A stretch of DNA of 64,000 bases from NCBI GenBank assembly GCA_004764695.1, contig CM015707.1, positions 225,440 to 289,439 of the forward strand, in the 5' to 3' direction. The DNA comes from Schizochytrium sp. TIO01 (taxonomy: Eukaryota > Sar > Bigyra > Thraustochytrida > Thraustochytriidae). The notes below the pieces were generated by a model that made no database searches, had not been told where the DNA came from, and was given only the letters and a program-made list of their open reading frames with translations. Of the stretch, positions 45,343 through 54,826 are shown piece by piece. Both the position numbers and the translations under genes were made by a program. Position 1 is the stretch's first letter; each line of letters opens with the position of its first letter.

Positions 45343-46743
45343 ATGTTTGAACAAGAATCAACAGTTCTAGCCGATGTTGTTTTTTATGAGACCTTTTTCT
45401 TAAAAACTTTAGCTGTCCCTTCTCCAGTCGTAATTAATACACCGAATGGCGAGTATGTGACTGGTGTTGAAGTTTTTCGCCGTTCAAAAATGGGTGAGGT
45501 TTCTCCTTGCGAAAAATCTAAAGGCCATGTCTATTTTGAAATTTTTAATCTCCATAATAGCTACCAACCAACTAGACGCCGCAAGACAGAGAGGTCTTTC
45601 AAGTTCAAAGATGGTACTTCTCAATCAATTTATGACTTACAACAAGCTTCTTATATAAACGAAGATGGGGGTCGGTTCGTTTCGTTCGTCATATACCAAC
45701 GAAATCGCGCAGCCGCTAGTGTTGAAAACGGAGAGTTTATTTTCCACTTTACAATGAGTACAGGCCAGGTCCTACAACTCACTTATAATTATTTTTACCC
45801 TGGTAGAAATAGTGGAATCAAACACCGGGAACTCCACGGCGAATTGATGCAGGCATTTAAGGATGTTTTGACGAATAGAAATGACTTAGTTTATACAATG
45901 TCTGCATTTTTTGTTAGATACCATCAAGAAGAGCAATTCATAAAGATGAGAGAGACGTCCTCTCACCACCGTGTCTCTATTGTTAAACGCAAAAAGAAAC
46001 AAGAAGAATTGATTCGCATGTCCGAGATCATAAACAGCATGAACTCGAACAAAAGAGCAAAACAAATTCATGAAGACAATAGCGATGTGACATCCCAAAT
46101 AAGTAGTTGTTCTACAAAGGTTTCTAATGATCAACAATCTGATGCTTCATTAGAAGGGGATGATGAGAATGATGCTCAAGAGATAGATGAAAGTTTAGAT
46201 ACTATATTATATCCGAAGTACTGTGTACTTGAACATGGTGCACCGTTTTATGTTATAGTTCCTAAACCTAGTGATGGCTGTAGCATTATCACGGCCTTCA
46301 GAACGTTACCGCCAGTTTTTGCTGAAGGAGATGAGGTGCTTAACCCCTCAATTACAGTACTTCCTAACACTGGTAATCCATTTAGTACGTTAGAGAGCTG
46401 TACATACTATGAAAAAACATTTCCTGCAATTTTCGAGGACTTTGTTGCAGAAGTAGACCAGTGCAAAAAAGTCGAAATGTTAGTTTTACCCTTTACATTA
46501 TGTCTTGCTGGAGAATATACTATCAATTCTAGTGCTTCTATATCTTTTGAGTTTCAGGTAGGAGGAACTACTTGGTATAGAGTTAATGATATTACGTCCT
46601 ACCCTGATCGGGACATCCTGCGTTATCAACTTTCAGCTATGTACTATATAGGAAAGAAACATTATCAAGAACATGTTTTTGATGACCTGGTTTGTATGGG
46701 GACGCAATTTGATAGAGACGCCTACAGTAGCAATTTTGAGTAA
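45343..46743 (+). CDS. Large hypothetical protein divergent from DNA polymerase
   Basis: 466 residues, no family recognised. It has two globular halves (about 1-205 and 275-460), strand-rich, joined by a charged linker with a basic cluster (VKRKKKQEEL) and an acidic/Ser/Asn stretch (SDASLEGDDENDAQEIDE). Each half begins with a similar cadence of strands ending near a Pro, so an internal duplication is possible. No membrane span. It lies between the polymerase and a tandem-repeat tract. A replication accessory or structural role is possible but unsupported. Confidence 0.75.
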   Translation: MFEQESTVLADVVFYETFFLKTLAVPSPVVINTPNGEYVTGVEVFRRSKMGEVSPCEKSKGHVYFEIFNLHNSYQPTRRRKTERSFKFKDGTSQSIYDLQQASYINEDGGRFVSFVIYQRNRAAASVENGEFIFHFTMSTGQVLQLTYNYFYPGRNSGIKHRELHGELMQAFKDVLTNRNDLVYTMSAFFVRYHQEEQFIKMRETSSHHRVSIVKRKKKQEELIRMSEIINSMNSNKRAKQIHEDNSDVTSQISSCSTKVSNDQQSDASLEGDDENDAQEIDESLDTILYPKYCVLEHGAPFYVIVPKPSDGCSIITAFRTLPPVFAEGDEVLNPSITVLPNTGNPFSTLESCTYYEKTFPAIFEDFVAEVDQCKKVEMLVLPFTLCLAGEYTINSSASISFEFQVGGTTWYRVNDITSYPDRDILRYQLSAMYYIGKKHYQEHVFDDLVCMGTQFDRDAYSSNFE

Positions 46744-46815
46744 CTTTTTTTTTAATAAAAAAAATAAAGTATTAAATATATTTCCGATTATATTATAAAC
46801 AATATGGTGGGTATG

Positions 46816-47352
46816 AAATTCTTATTTATTATTTTTAAACAAATGAGAAAGCTATTTAAATGAAATGTTCTAATGTTCTTAGTTCGAGTAAGTTGGAGCT
46901 AAGTTGGTGCAGGATTTGAATTTCCTTTTATTTATTATTTTTAAACAAATGAGAAAACTATTTAAATGAAATGTTCTAATGTTCTTAGTTCGAGTAAGTT
47001 GGAGCTAAGTTGGTGCAGGATTTGAATTTCCTTTTATTTATTTTTTTAAACAAATGAAAAAGCTATTTAAATGAAATGTTCTAATGTTCATAGTTCGAGT
47101 AAGTTGGAGCTAAGTTGGTGCAGGATTTGATTTTCCTTTTATTTATTATTTTTAAACAAATGAAAAAGCTATTTAAATGAAATGTTCTAATGTTCTTAGT
47201 TCGAGTAAGTTGGAGCTAAGTTGGTGCAGGATTTGAATTTCCTTTTATTTATTATTTTTAAACAAATGAAAAAGCTATTTAAATGAAATGTTCTTATCTT
47301 AGTACCTGAGCATGTTGGAGCTAAGTTGGTGCAGGATATGATTATCCTTTTA
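46816..47352. repeat. Tandem repeat of about 106 bp, five copies
   Basis: The block GTTGGAGCTAAGTTGGTGCAGGA occurs at spacings of 106, 105, 106 and 105 bp (TTGGAG at 46893, 46999, 47104, 47210 and 47315). Between them lie TTCCTTTTATTTATTATTTTTAAAC, AAATGAGAAA(or AAAAG)CTATTTAAATGAAATGTTC and TTAGTTCGAGTAAG. The last copy is the most diverged. The tract fills most of the 46744-47545 gap, which holds no gene. It could be an origin, a segregation site, an enhancer or a satellite; the even 105-106 spacing is near ten DNA turns. Confidence 0.9.
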
Positions 47353-47545
47353 TTTTCAAACTACATGGATAAAGTATTTATACTTTTAATCCGGTTGTCT
47401 ATACTTATAAAAGGGTGTTTAAACTGTGAATTAAGCACATTAAATCAATGTATAATGCGAAAAATTATTAGAAAAACCTTTTTTTATGACATTTTAAAAT
47501 AAAAAGATCCTGGACCATGGTGAGCCAGAACTTAAACTGAGTAGA

Positions 47546-47887
47546 ATGGGTCGGCGCAGTTGGCGAGTATCCTCAGAAATACTAGAATATAGATTTTATG
47601 TATTTAGTAGCGTACTCTATCACTTTACGGTCCTGCCAATAGATCATCCTATTATTCAGAGAGTAGGGGATATTCGTGAGTTCTGTTTAGAGATTGAACA
47701 GTTTATTTTCTCGAATGCTATAGATTTAAATCAATACAAAAGTAAAGAGTTCTTGGTATTTTGCCTTTGTAATTACAGACCTTTGAAAGAGATTTTCGAT
47801 GACATACTTTCAGAACCCAAACAAAAGACAAGCCAGAATGACGAACCAGGATTGGAAGACGGACCCAGTGATGGTACTATACCGTAA
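47546..47887 (+). CDS. Tandem small paralog 1
   Basis: 113 residues. The centre has the shared family signature EIEQFIFSNAIDLNQY followed by a KSKEFL helix. Members 1-4 each show [ED]-[ILM]-E-x-[FHY]-x-[FI]-x-[NRK]-[AS]-x-[DTS]-[LI]-x2-Y. The pattern of an acidic/IE helix then Y-K and a charged turn recalls the middle domain of TFIIS, but the RSR/NLKD part of that domain is missing, so the link is tentative. The C-terminal tail is acidic and Gly/Pro-rich. It overlaps paralog 2 at its end. Confidence 0.65.
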   Translation: MGRRSWRVSSEILEYRFYVFSSVLYHFTVLPIDHPIIQRVGDIREFCLEIEQFIFSNAIDLNQYKSKEFLVFCLCNYRPLKEIFDDILSEPKQKTSQNDEPGLEDGPSDGTIP

Positions 47888-48143
47888 AAGTACCTTCGAA
47901 TCAATTCTTTTTATTCTAAAGGAAAAGGTAGAAAGAAGAATCCAGGAAAAAATCGAAGACGTCGTCACCTTAGCTCATGATCTGGAAGACCATGTTTTCT
48001 ATCGAGCTAAAACCTTAGATGAGTATAAAGATCCTGAGTTTGTAGCGAGAATCAGTGTTCGTCATGAACAGTTCATCTCAATTATGAGAAAGGTTCACTG
48101 GGAGAAGCTTCAAACACCGAACACCTCGAACAGGAAAACCTAA
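47871..48143 (+). CDS. Tandem small paralog 2
   Basis: 90 residues from the ATG at 47871, which overlaps the end of paralog 1 by 17 bases; an upstream Met at 47838 would extend it. Family signature: DLEDHVFYRAKTLDEY, then KDPEFVARI. A helix with VERRIQEKIEDVV precedes it. The short overlap suggests the four genes arose by tandem duplication. Confidence 0.65.
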   Translation: MVLYRKSTFESILFILKEKVERRIQEKIEDVVTLAHDLEDHVFYRAKTLDEYKDPEFVARISVRHEQFISIMRKVHWEKLQTPNTSNRKT

Positions 48144-48169
48144 CCGCAGAATACTGTTTGCTATCAAGA

Positions 48170-48424
48170 ATGAACGACTGTGAGTTTTCCCTAGAAGACC
48201 AGTTGCTTGTTTTCCGTCATCACCGCCGTCAGTTTTTAGAGTTCCTTCTAGTTGAGACTTTTCCTCACCTCAACGGAAACGATCGAAAAAAACTTGCTAT
48301 AGAAATGGAGGAGTACACATTTGCAAAATCTAAAAGCATTGGCAACTATATCGATACAAGCTTCATTCTCAAGACCTGTCTTAAAAGTCCCGCATACGCC
48401 AAAGCCGCAGCGATGGAATTTTAA
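48170..48424 (+). CDS. Tandem small paralog 3
   Basis: 84 residues from the first ATG (an in-frame TTG at 48158 is ignored). Signature: EMEEYTFAKSKSIGNY, then IDTSFILK. The preceding helix (LLVFRHHRRQFLEFLL) is basic. Spaced about 26 bases from paralog 2. Confidence 0.65.
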   Translation: MNDCEFSLEDQLLVFRHHRRQFLEFLLVETFPHLNGNDRKKLAIEMEEYTFAKSKSIGNYIDTSFILKTCLKSPAYAKAAAMEF

Positions 48425-48485
48425 AAACAGTATAAATCTTTTTTAAAAAAGCTATCTTTACTTCTTGTTCAAAAACTACTTATCA

Positions 48486-48743
48486 ATGTTTGACATCCCA
48501 AGTAACTTAACACACTTCTTTGTGGCTCTCCGAGACGCCCGTATCGCATCGTACCATTATATTTTAGTTCGTTTCTTACCTATCTTAGATGACACCGTCT
48601 TACATAATCTTTCTGTTGAAATAGAGAATCATGTAATCAGTAAAGCATCAAGTTTAGAGGAGTACGTTGACGAAGAGTTGACAAAGAAGGCATATGTAAG
48701 CTGTCCTGAATTACAAAATACTCTAAAACATTTTTTGCGTTGA
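48486..48743 (+). CDS. Tandem small paralog 4
   Basis: 85 residues from the ATG at 48486; an in-frame TTG at 48465 is not needed. Signature: EIENHVISKASSLEEY, then VDEELTKKA. A TATAAAT lies about 55 bases upstream (48431), so this copy may have its own promoter. The array ends 72 bases before the ribonucleotide reductase gene. Confidence 0.65.
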   Translation: MFDIPSNLTHFFVALRDARIASYHYILVRFLPILDDTVLHNLSVEIENHVISKASSLEEYVDEELTKKAYVSCPELQNTLKHFLR

Positions 48744-48815
48744 AGAAAATATACATTCAACATTTGCGGACACATTGGCAAAATTACAATCAAATACCTA
48801 AATCCAAAACTAAGG

Positions 48816-51164
48816 ATGACGAAAATGTATGTTGTCAAACGGTCAGGGAAGTCAGTTGAAGTTTCTTTTGACAAAGTAACTCAGCGTGTCAGCAAGTTAT
48901 GTTTTGACCTGGATACTGATTATGTAGACCCTCATGTAGTGACTCAAAATGTTGCTCGTGGGATAGTTAAGGGGATGGCGACACAAGAAATCGACCATCT
49001 TGCTTCAGAAGAAGCTAGTCATTTAGCATTCATTCACCATGACTACAATCTTTTAGCCGGTAGGATTGCTGCAAGTAATCTGCAGAAAACGATCGGCAAA
49101 AGCTTTTCCGAAGTCATAGATTTTATGTACCACTCTGAAGGCTCACCAATATCCGAAGAACTGTATGCAGTTGTCATGGCAAATAGAGAAATCATTGATA
49201 GTGCAATTTGTCCCGAACTTGACTTGACCTACGATATTTTTGCTTTTAAAACTTTGTGTAAGAGTTATCTGTTGCGTATTAATGGTCAAATTATGGAGAC
49301 GCCTCAGTACATGAACATGCGAGTTGCTCTTGGTGTTTGGGGTCAAAAGCATTTGGAAGATGCACTTCGTATGTACAAGAGAATAGCTACTAAAATGTAC
49401 ACTCCGGCAAGTCCGACGTTGTTCAACGCAGGTACGAAATGCCCACAGTTAGCCTCATGTTTCTTAATGGCCTTGAAAGAAGACTCTCTTGTCGGTATCA
49501 TGGACACGCTGAAAGATGCTGCCCTAATTAGCAAACACGCGGGAGGGATTGGAGCTCACTTTCACCAGATTCGTTGTAGTGGTTCTGTTATTCATGGAAC
49601 AAATGGAAAGAGTAATGGTTTGGTACCTTTCTTGCAAATGTTTAACAATATGACCAGAGCTGTCAATCAAGCTGGGCGAAGAAAAGGTGCTATGGCAGTT
49701 TATCTGGAACCCCATCATGGTGACTTTTATGACTTTATGCAGTTAAGGAGAAACAACGGTTCAGAAGAGTTCAGGACTCGTGATCTTTTTATTGCCTGTT
49801 GGCTAAGTGATTTGTTCATGGAAAGAGTCAAAAACCAAGAACAGTGGACATTTTTTAATCCCGATGTTGCTGCAGGCTTAGACGAGGTCTATGGTGACGA
49901 ATATAAAGTCCTTTATGAACGTTATGAATCCGAAGGTTTGGGGGTTGTCAAGGTAATGCCCGCACAGACACTTTGGGTTGAACTGATGCGGACCATCAAG
50001 GAAACAGGAGGACCTTACTTGACCAATAAAGATGCAGTTAATCGGAAATCTAATCAGAAAAATGTCGGTGTCATTAAGTCTTCAAATCTGTGTAATGAAA
50101 TAGTAGAGTATTCTTCCGCTGATGAAACAGCTGTCTGTACACTAAGTTCTATTATCTTACCATCCTTTGTCGATGAAGAAAAAAGTACATTTAATTTTGA
50201 GCTGTTAACTCAGGTGACTCGAGAAGTTGTTAGAAACCTAAATCGATCTATTGACATCATGTGGTATCCTGTTGAAAGTGCACGGAAATCTAACATGCGC
50301 CACCGGCCGCTGGGAATCGGTGTATCTGGACTGCATGACACTTTTATGTCTCTTGGGATGGCTTACGATGACCCAGCAGCTGTGCAGTTGAACAAGAAGA
50401 TTTTTGAAACAATTTATAGAGCCGCTGTTATTGAATCCATTGAACTTGCAAAGGTTGATGGACCATACAGCTCTTTTATCGGCTCTCCTGCCTCGAAAGG
50501 TCTCTTTCAATTCGACATGTGGGACAATGTTCACCTTCATTATGATGATTGGGAAGACATTAGAAAAGACATGATGATGTACGGCCTAAGAAATTCTCTC
50601 TTAACGGCGCTCATGCCGACAGCATCATCCTCTAATATTGCTGGAGTATCAGAATCTTTTGAGCCGCGAACTTCTAACATTTATACTCGGAAAGTTATTG
50701 CAGGAGAATACATTCAAACAAATAAGTACATGATACGAGATTTAATTAAATGCGGTGTTTGGAACGAAGCGTTGGCTAATTTTATCTCTTCTCAGAATGG
50801 CTCGATTCAGAATATAGAAAGTATCCCTGAGGACATTCGGAGAAGATATCGAACCGTCTGGGAGTATAAAATGAGAGACTACATCAACATGAGCGCTGAT
50901 AGAGCTCCCTTTATTTGCCAGACACAAAGTTTGAACTTGTACATGCAGGATGTAACAATTCCAAAACTTACAAGTATGTTTTTCTATGCTCATGGAAAAG
51001 GACTCAAAACTATGCTGTATTACTTGCGAACAAAGGCACAATCTGAGGCTGTCAAGTTCACTGCTGTTCCAAAACTGCAATTTGCTATGCAAAGTGTTAA
51101 TGTAGAGTCCGTGTCAGATTCAGATTCAGAATCGGAAGGCGAGTGTCTGAGTTGTAGTGCATGA
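48816..51164 (+). CDS. nrdA: Ribonucleotide reductase large subunit, class I
   Basis: 782 residues. It reduces ribonucleoside diphosphates to deoxy forms. The N-terminus (MYVVKRSGKSVEVSFDKV) looks like an ATP-cone allosteric domain. Active-site elements are SPTLFNAGTKCPQLASCFL with the redox Cys near 214, SNLCNEIVEYSS with the catalytic Asn, Cys and Glu near 424-428, and the partner Cys in ETAVCTLSS. The nucleotide-binding PTASSSNIAG block is present, and the C-terminus ends with a swinging Cys pair (ECLSCSA). The sequence resembles eukaryotic and viral R1. Its partner R2 is at 53845. Confidence 0.97.
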   Translation: MTKMYVVKRSGKSVEVSFDKVTQRVSKLCFDLDTDYVDPHVVTQNVARGIVKGMATQEIDHLASEEASHLAFIHHDYNLLAGRIAASNLQKTIGKSFSEVIDFMYHSEGSPISEELYAVVMANREIIDSAICPELDLTYDIFAFKTLCKSYLLRINGQIMETPQYMNMRVALGVWGQKHLEDALRMYKRIATKMYTPASPTLFNAGTKCPQLASCFLMALKEDSLVGIMDTLKDAALISKHAGGIGAHFHQIRCSGSVIHGTNGKSNGLVPFLQMFNNMTRAVNQAGRRKGAMAVYLEPHHGDFYDFMQLRRNNGSEEFRTRDLFIACWLSDLFMERVKNQEQWTFFNPDVAAGLDEVYGDEYKVLYERYESEGLGVVKVMPAQTLWVELMRTIKETGGPYLTNKDAVNRKSNQKNVGVIKSSNLCNEIVEYSSADETAVCTLSSIILPSFVDEEKSTFNFELLTQVTREVVRNLNRSIDIMWYPVESARKSNMRHRPLGIGVSGLHDTFMSLGMAYDDPAAVQLNKKIFETIYRAAVIESIELAKVDGPYSSFIGSPASKGLFQFDMWDNVHLHYDDWEDIRKDMMMYGLRNSLLTALMPTASSSNIAGVSESFEPRTSNIYTRKVIAGEYIQTNKYMIRDLIKCGVWNEALANFISSQNGSIQNIESIPEDIRRRYRTVWEYKMRDYINMSADRAPFICQTQSLNLYMQDVTIPKLTSMFFYAHGKGLKTMLYYLRTKAQSEAVKFTAVPKLQFAMQSVNVESVSDSDSESEGECLSCSA

Positions 51165-51330
51165 AGTCTGGATTTCTTTGCTTTAAGTAGAGTTGGATAG
51201 TCCAGGTCTTTGCAAACAGGTTACAGAACATAAAAACATATATGTACCTGAAAAGTGGACAATCTCTAGGTTCTAAGTAATAGAATTTTCAAATTTGGTA
51301 TTATTTTTTTTGTTTCCGGTAACCTAAATC

Positions 51331-51807
51331 ATGGATGGATATTATGACAATTCTCCAATAATCGCGAATCTATTCCGGGCACGAGATTTGATTGAACTTG
51401 GCGAGGACCTCGTTAATCGTCTCGATCCAAACAAGAGTAAAAAAACAAATTTGAAGAAACGGAACCATCAAGAGTTAGAACAAGAAACATTCGATTCAGC
51501 GTTTTTGGAAATTGCCAATGTACTCATCAAACAAGACACCTTTTCAACTCTAAGAACCCTTTGTGTTTCACAGTTTTATACGCTTGTCGCAATCAACACA
51601 TCCTATAAATTTATTGATAAGATTGAATCAGCTATTATTGAATTCCGTTCGATAATTAAACAGGCAGAGACCTTCTTCAAATTCGGTAATTTACGCGACA
51701 CTTTCTTATTTCTCTACACTAACCTCCCAGTTTTCCTAATGAAAATATCAGGCACAATACGTATGTTTTACTTGGATTGTACTTACCAAACCAAATCAAG
51801 TAATTGA
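51331..51807 (+). CDS. Hypothetical protein
   Basis: 158 residues, unrecognised. Helical, with a basic segment (KSKKTNLKKRNHQ) near residue 35 and a hydrophobic C-terminal third (FLFLYTNLPVFLMKISG). It lies between the two ribonucleotide reductase genes. An AT-rich gap of about 235 bases follows (51808-52043) with no recognised feature. Confidence 0.65.
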   Translation: MDGYYDNSPIIANLFRARDLIELGEDLVNRLDPNKSKKTNLKKRNHQELEQETFDSAFLEIANVLIKQDTFSTLRTLCVSQFYTLVAINTSYKFIDKIESAIIEFRSIIKQAETFFKFGNLRDTFLFLYTNLPVFLMKISGTIRMFYLDCTYQTKSSN

Positions 51808-52043
51808 TCTCATGTCCACAATTCTCCAAGTTTATATTACGAAAAGAAAAGCTATTCTTCACCTTTAATTGTGTTTATAATTTATTAAAAGAAAAATAAA
51901 TTAAAATCTCGGTTTAATATTGTGACAAGAGATAAAATAACAGCTCATTAATAAAATTATATTAATACCTTTTGTTTTCAATAATTAAATTAAAATACTA
52001 TAATTTGTTTACAAGTACAGTTTCTCTTTAAAGACGAAAATAT

Positions 52044-52616
52044 TCAGTGTGGCGTAAATACTATCTTCTTGTAATGCGAAGTTATTTCTTTTAAACGCGA
52101 CTTACAAATAAATAACAATCGCTGTTTTTGTATAGGTATTTTTCCTATACTACACTTCATGTCTATGGATTTATTACCTGTTAACATCCGAACAACATGT
52201 TCATATGCCCTTTTTAAATATTTTATACTTGTGAAGTCTAGGTTTGATATTAATTTAGTTTTAAACCCGTAGTTAAATTCATTTAAAGTGCTCTCTTTAA
52301 TATATGGCAACTGTAGAGGGAAAGAATGGTTGCTCAGCAGTTGGACAGTTGCACAATGCAAAATTATATGTCCATGCACCATTTTTGGCCACGATGATCG
52401 TACTTGAACCTCCCAAGCATACCTATATATATTTTCCCATTTCAAAGAGAATGATTTCAAAAATAGTGTTTTTCCTTGATGGTCGCCAGGAAGAAGAAGT
52501 TGACATGGATCATCCAATAAGTAGTAATCAACACTTGCAATATATGAAAATATTGATGGAGTGGATAGGTTATCACTTAATATGGTTTGAGGACAAGAAG
52601 AGTTTCCATAATACAT
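52044..52616 (-). CDS. Hypothetical protein, overlaps antisense frame
   Basis: 190 residues if read from the Met at 52616; from the inner Met in MVHGHI (about 52367) it would be about 107. Residues from 52044 to 52303 have no rival frame and end in a basic helical tail (KSRLKEITSHYKKI), so a gene is likely here. Its 5' part is antisense to the plus-strand frame at 52304, and one of the two starts is probably wrong. Confidence 0.4.
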   Translation of the reverse strand: MYYGNSSCPQTILSDNLSTPSIFSYIASVDYYLLDDPCQLLLPGDHQGKTLFLKSFSLKWENIYRYAWEVQVRSSWPKMVHGHIILHCATVQLLSNHSFPLQLPYIKESTLNEFNYGFKTKLISNLDFTSIKYLKRAYEHVVRMLTGNKSIDMKCSIGKIPIQKQRLLFICKSRLKEITSHYKKIVFTPH

Positions 52617-52756
52617 TCGACAAACATCATATTTGTCTTTCGGATAATGGAATGAACATTATTTGTGACTTCAGCTCACTTTCTGAATTAGAACTGTTCC
52701 GTATCCATTGGAATAAAATAATGGACACTCAGCGCTTCCATTATGGAATAAGATAA
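52304..52756 (+). CDS. Hypothetical protein, overlaps antisense frame
   Basis: 150 residues, unrecognised, with mixed strands and helices, two His-rich patches (KHHICLS) and no membrane span. The unshared part (52617-52756) reads like coding sequence. It overlaps the minus-strand frame for 313 bases. Which of the two is expressed over the overlap cannot be told from the sequence. Confidence 0.45.
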   Translation: MATVEGKNGCSAVGQLHNAKLYVHAPFLATMIVLEPPKHTYIYFPISKRMISKIVFFLDGRQEEEVDMDHPISSNQHLQYMKILMEWIGYHLIWFEDKKSFHNTFDKHHICLSDNGMNIICDFSSLSELELFRIHWNKIMDTQRFHYGIR

Positions 52757-52910
52757 ATTACCGATCATCAATTATTTTTGTTTCCTCTTGGATACTTAAG
52801 AAGAACGCAAATATCATTTAAGGATGTTATTATTATTTTATTTATTTTAAAATAAATCTCTTTATTTAAAATGATAGTAAGGGGGGAAAGATAGAGAGGG
52901 AGCGACACTA

Positions 52911-53765
52911 TTACACTTGTTTAATATCTATATATTTTTCCGTTGCTTTTTTCATTAAAAAGTTAAAAAACTCCCCAGACTGTCGATGATTATAAAGTCT
53001 TACAAGAGACAGATAACACCCGTGTCGATAACAGTCAAGTAAGTCGTTTCCGCTAGCAACATACGGGAGAAGTTCGCCTTTACTGTCAATGAAGGGAAGA
53101 AGGTTATACCACTCAGCCCATACAGTAATGAGGTCAGGATTGCTATTTCTAAGAGTCCCCATCGAGTGAATAAGTTCGGTCGAATTGTTGAAGTATTTTA
53201 TTTCTCTTAAAATATCATAAAGAAATTCTCGGATGGCGTTTTTTATAAAGAACTTGCATCCCTTTATAACATGAATATTTGTAGGATCATCTTTTGAGAT
53301 TGGGCAACAAACTCCCAATGTCGGTACTTCATTCTTTAAAGGCGTGGCGACGATAACCCCAACAAGAAGCGGAGCGCCGTTGATAATTTCCATGTACTGA
53401 TAACTTGTAAGGTGCGATTCGACCCATTTAAAATCGAGATCAGTTCCCTTTGAATCTATGTAGGCTAAGTATATGTTCTCTGGATTGGGCAAACATTCTT
53501 CAGCAAATGTGATATCTTCTAGAATTTTCTGTGTAGCTATACTACGAAGCTCTTTTATTTTATCTACTTCTAGATCAGCCATATCATCGCGGTCAGTAAA
53601 AGGGACCAGAAAGATATTAGGTCGAAACATAACTTTCGTTTCTGTTGATTTGGTTCTGCCCTTGACAGGTGGAACATTCAAAGAATGAATTTGTTCCTCA
53701 TCTTTTATAGGACAAATACTACAGAAAAATGAAAGAAGTGTTGATGCCCAACACATTGATAGCAT
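52911..53765 (-). CDS. Hypothetical protein
   Basis: 284 residues. The first 20 are hydrophobic and Cys-rich (MLSMCWASTLLSFFCSICPI) and could be an uncleaved anchor or a short signal. The body is globular with strands such as IFLVPFTDRDD, LLVGVIVATPL and PTLGVCCPIS, and helices ending near a basic C-terminus (KKATEKYIDIKQV). No motif was recognised. It is divergent from the R2 gene with about 80 bases between the starts. Confidence 0.75.
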   Translation of the reverse strand: MLSMCWASTLLSFFCSICPIKDEEQIHSLNVPPVKGRTKSTETKVMFRPNIFLVPFTDRDDMADLEVDKIKELRSIATQKILEDITFAEECLPNPENIYLAYIDSKGTDLDFKWVESHLTSYQYMEIINGAPLLVGVIVATPLKNEVPTLGVCCPISKDDPTNIHVIKGCKFFIKNAIREFLYDILREIKYFNNSTELIHSMGTLRNSNPDLITVWAEWYNLLPFIDSKGELLPYVASGNDLLDCYRHGCYLSLVRLYNHRQSGEFFNFLMKKATEKYIDIKQV

Positions 53766-53806
53766 AAAAAGACAAAGGCCTTGTTAATACTTTTCCTGCA
53801 AATCGT

Positions 53807-53815
53807 TTTTATAAG
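53807..53815 (+). promoter_or_regulatory. TATA box of the R2 gene
   Basis: TTTTATAAG lies 30-38 bases upstream of the R2 start codon, in keeping with other TATA boxes in the window. Confidence 0.45.
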
Positions 53816-53844
53816 ATAGAGTATTTGTTTTTGGAAGAACCAGA

Positions 53845-54825
53845 GTGATGACACCAATTCTTGATAATGAAGATTCCGCAGATCGTTTCACGATCCTCCC
53901 AATTCTTAACCCTGATATTTGGGATCTCTACAAAAAGGCAGTCGCGGCAACTTGGTTTGTCAATGAGATCACCCTACAGGATGACGTCATTGTGTGGAAC
54001 GACGATTCGAAACTTAGTGATGCAGACCGTCACTTTATAACTACTGTACTCTCTTTTTTTGCTGGAGCTGATAAGTTAGTTGCTGATAATATTAATACTT
54101 CTTTTATTCATGAAGTTAAAATGATGGAAGCTGAATTCTTTTATGATCACCAATGTTTGATCGAGCGCTTTCATGCAGAGGTCTATGCTAACCTCATCGC
54201 AACATATATTCAGGATGCTGATGAGCGAACTCGGCTCTTCCAATCGCTAAAAACCATTCCAGTTGTGAAGCGCAAGGGAGAATACGCTGCTAAGTATGCA
54301 AACGCAGAGACATCTTCTTTTCCTGAAAGGCTAATTGCTTTCGCTATTTTTGAAGGTGTTTATTTTTCTGCTTCTTTTGCAAGCATTTTTTATTACAAAA
54401 AGAAAGGGCTTCTAGATGGAATGTGTACTTCGAACGACTTTATTTCGAGGGACGAGGCTCTACACTGCATGTTCGCTTGTGCACTTTATAAACACGTGAT
54501 CGACAAGCTACCTGTAGAGCGAGTTCACGAGATGTATAGGGAAGCAGTAGAAATTGAATCTGAGTTCGTCAGAGAAGCTCTGAAGACAGACCTGGTCGGG
54601 ATGAGTGCAGACCAAATGTGTCAATATGTTCAATTCACCGCTGACTTTTGGCTCAATGAGTTAGGCTATCCTTCAATTTATAATGTTAAGAACCCTTTTA
54701 ACTGGATGCATCTCATTTCAATGGAGAGCAAAATTAATTTCTTTGAGAAGCGTGTCACTGATTATGCAATGGGTGGGTCACAGAGAACCGAGGATAATTG
54801 CTATGGAGAGGATCAAGACTTCTAA
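53845..54825 (+). CDS. nrdB: Ribonucleotide reductase small subunit, class I
   Basis: 326 residues. Iron and radical site: Asp in ITLQDD, Glu107, His110 and the radical Tyr114 in IERFHAEVY, then further Glu/His ligands in the helices near EGVYFSA and RDEALHCMF. The tyrosyl radical site is therefore intact, unlike some viral versions. The C-terminus ends EDQDF, the usual type of acidic/aromatic peptide that docks into the R1 subunit. It pairs with R1 at 48816 across about 2.7 kb. Confidence 0.97.
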   Translation: MMTPILDNEDSADRFTILPILNPDIWDLYKKAVAATWFVNEITLQDDVIVWNDDSKLSDADRHFITTVLSFFAGADKLVADNINTSFIHEVKMMEAEFFYDHQCLIERFHAEVYANLIATYIQDADERTRLFQSLKTIPVVKRKGEYAAKYANAETSSFPERLIAFAIFEGVYFSASFASIFYYKKKGLLDGMCTSNDFISRDEALHCMFACALYKHVIDKLPVERVHEMYREAVEIESEFVREALKTDLVGMSADQMCQYVQFTADFWLNELGYPSIYNVKNPFNWMHLISMESKINFFEKRVTDYAMGGSQRTEDNCYGEDQDF

Positions 54826-54826
54826 T

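Noticed and set aside
46816-47352. CRISPR array
   Set aside because: Units are 106 bp and similar throughout, with no short repeat plus unique spacer layout.
47546-48743. TFIIS proper
   Set aside because: None of the four has the zinc ribbon with the Asp-Glu hairpin, and each is too short; only a loose likeness to the TFIIS middle domain remains.
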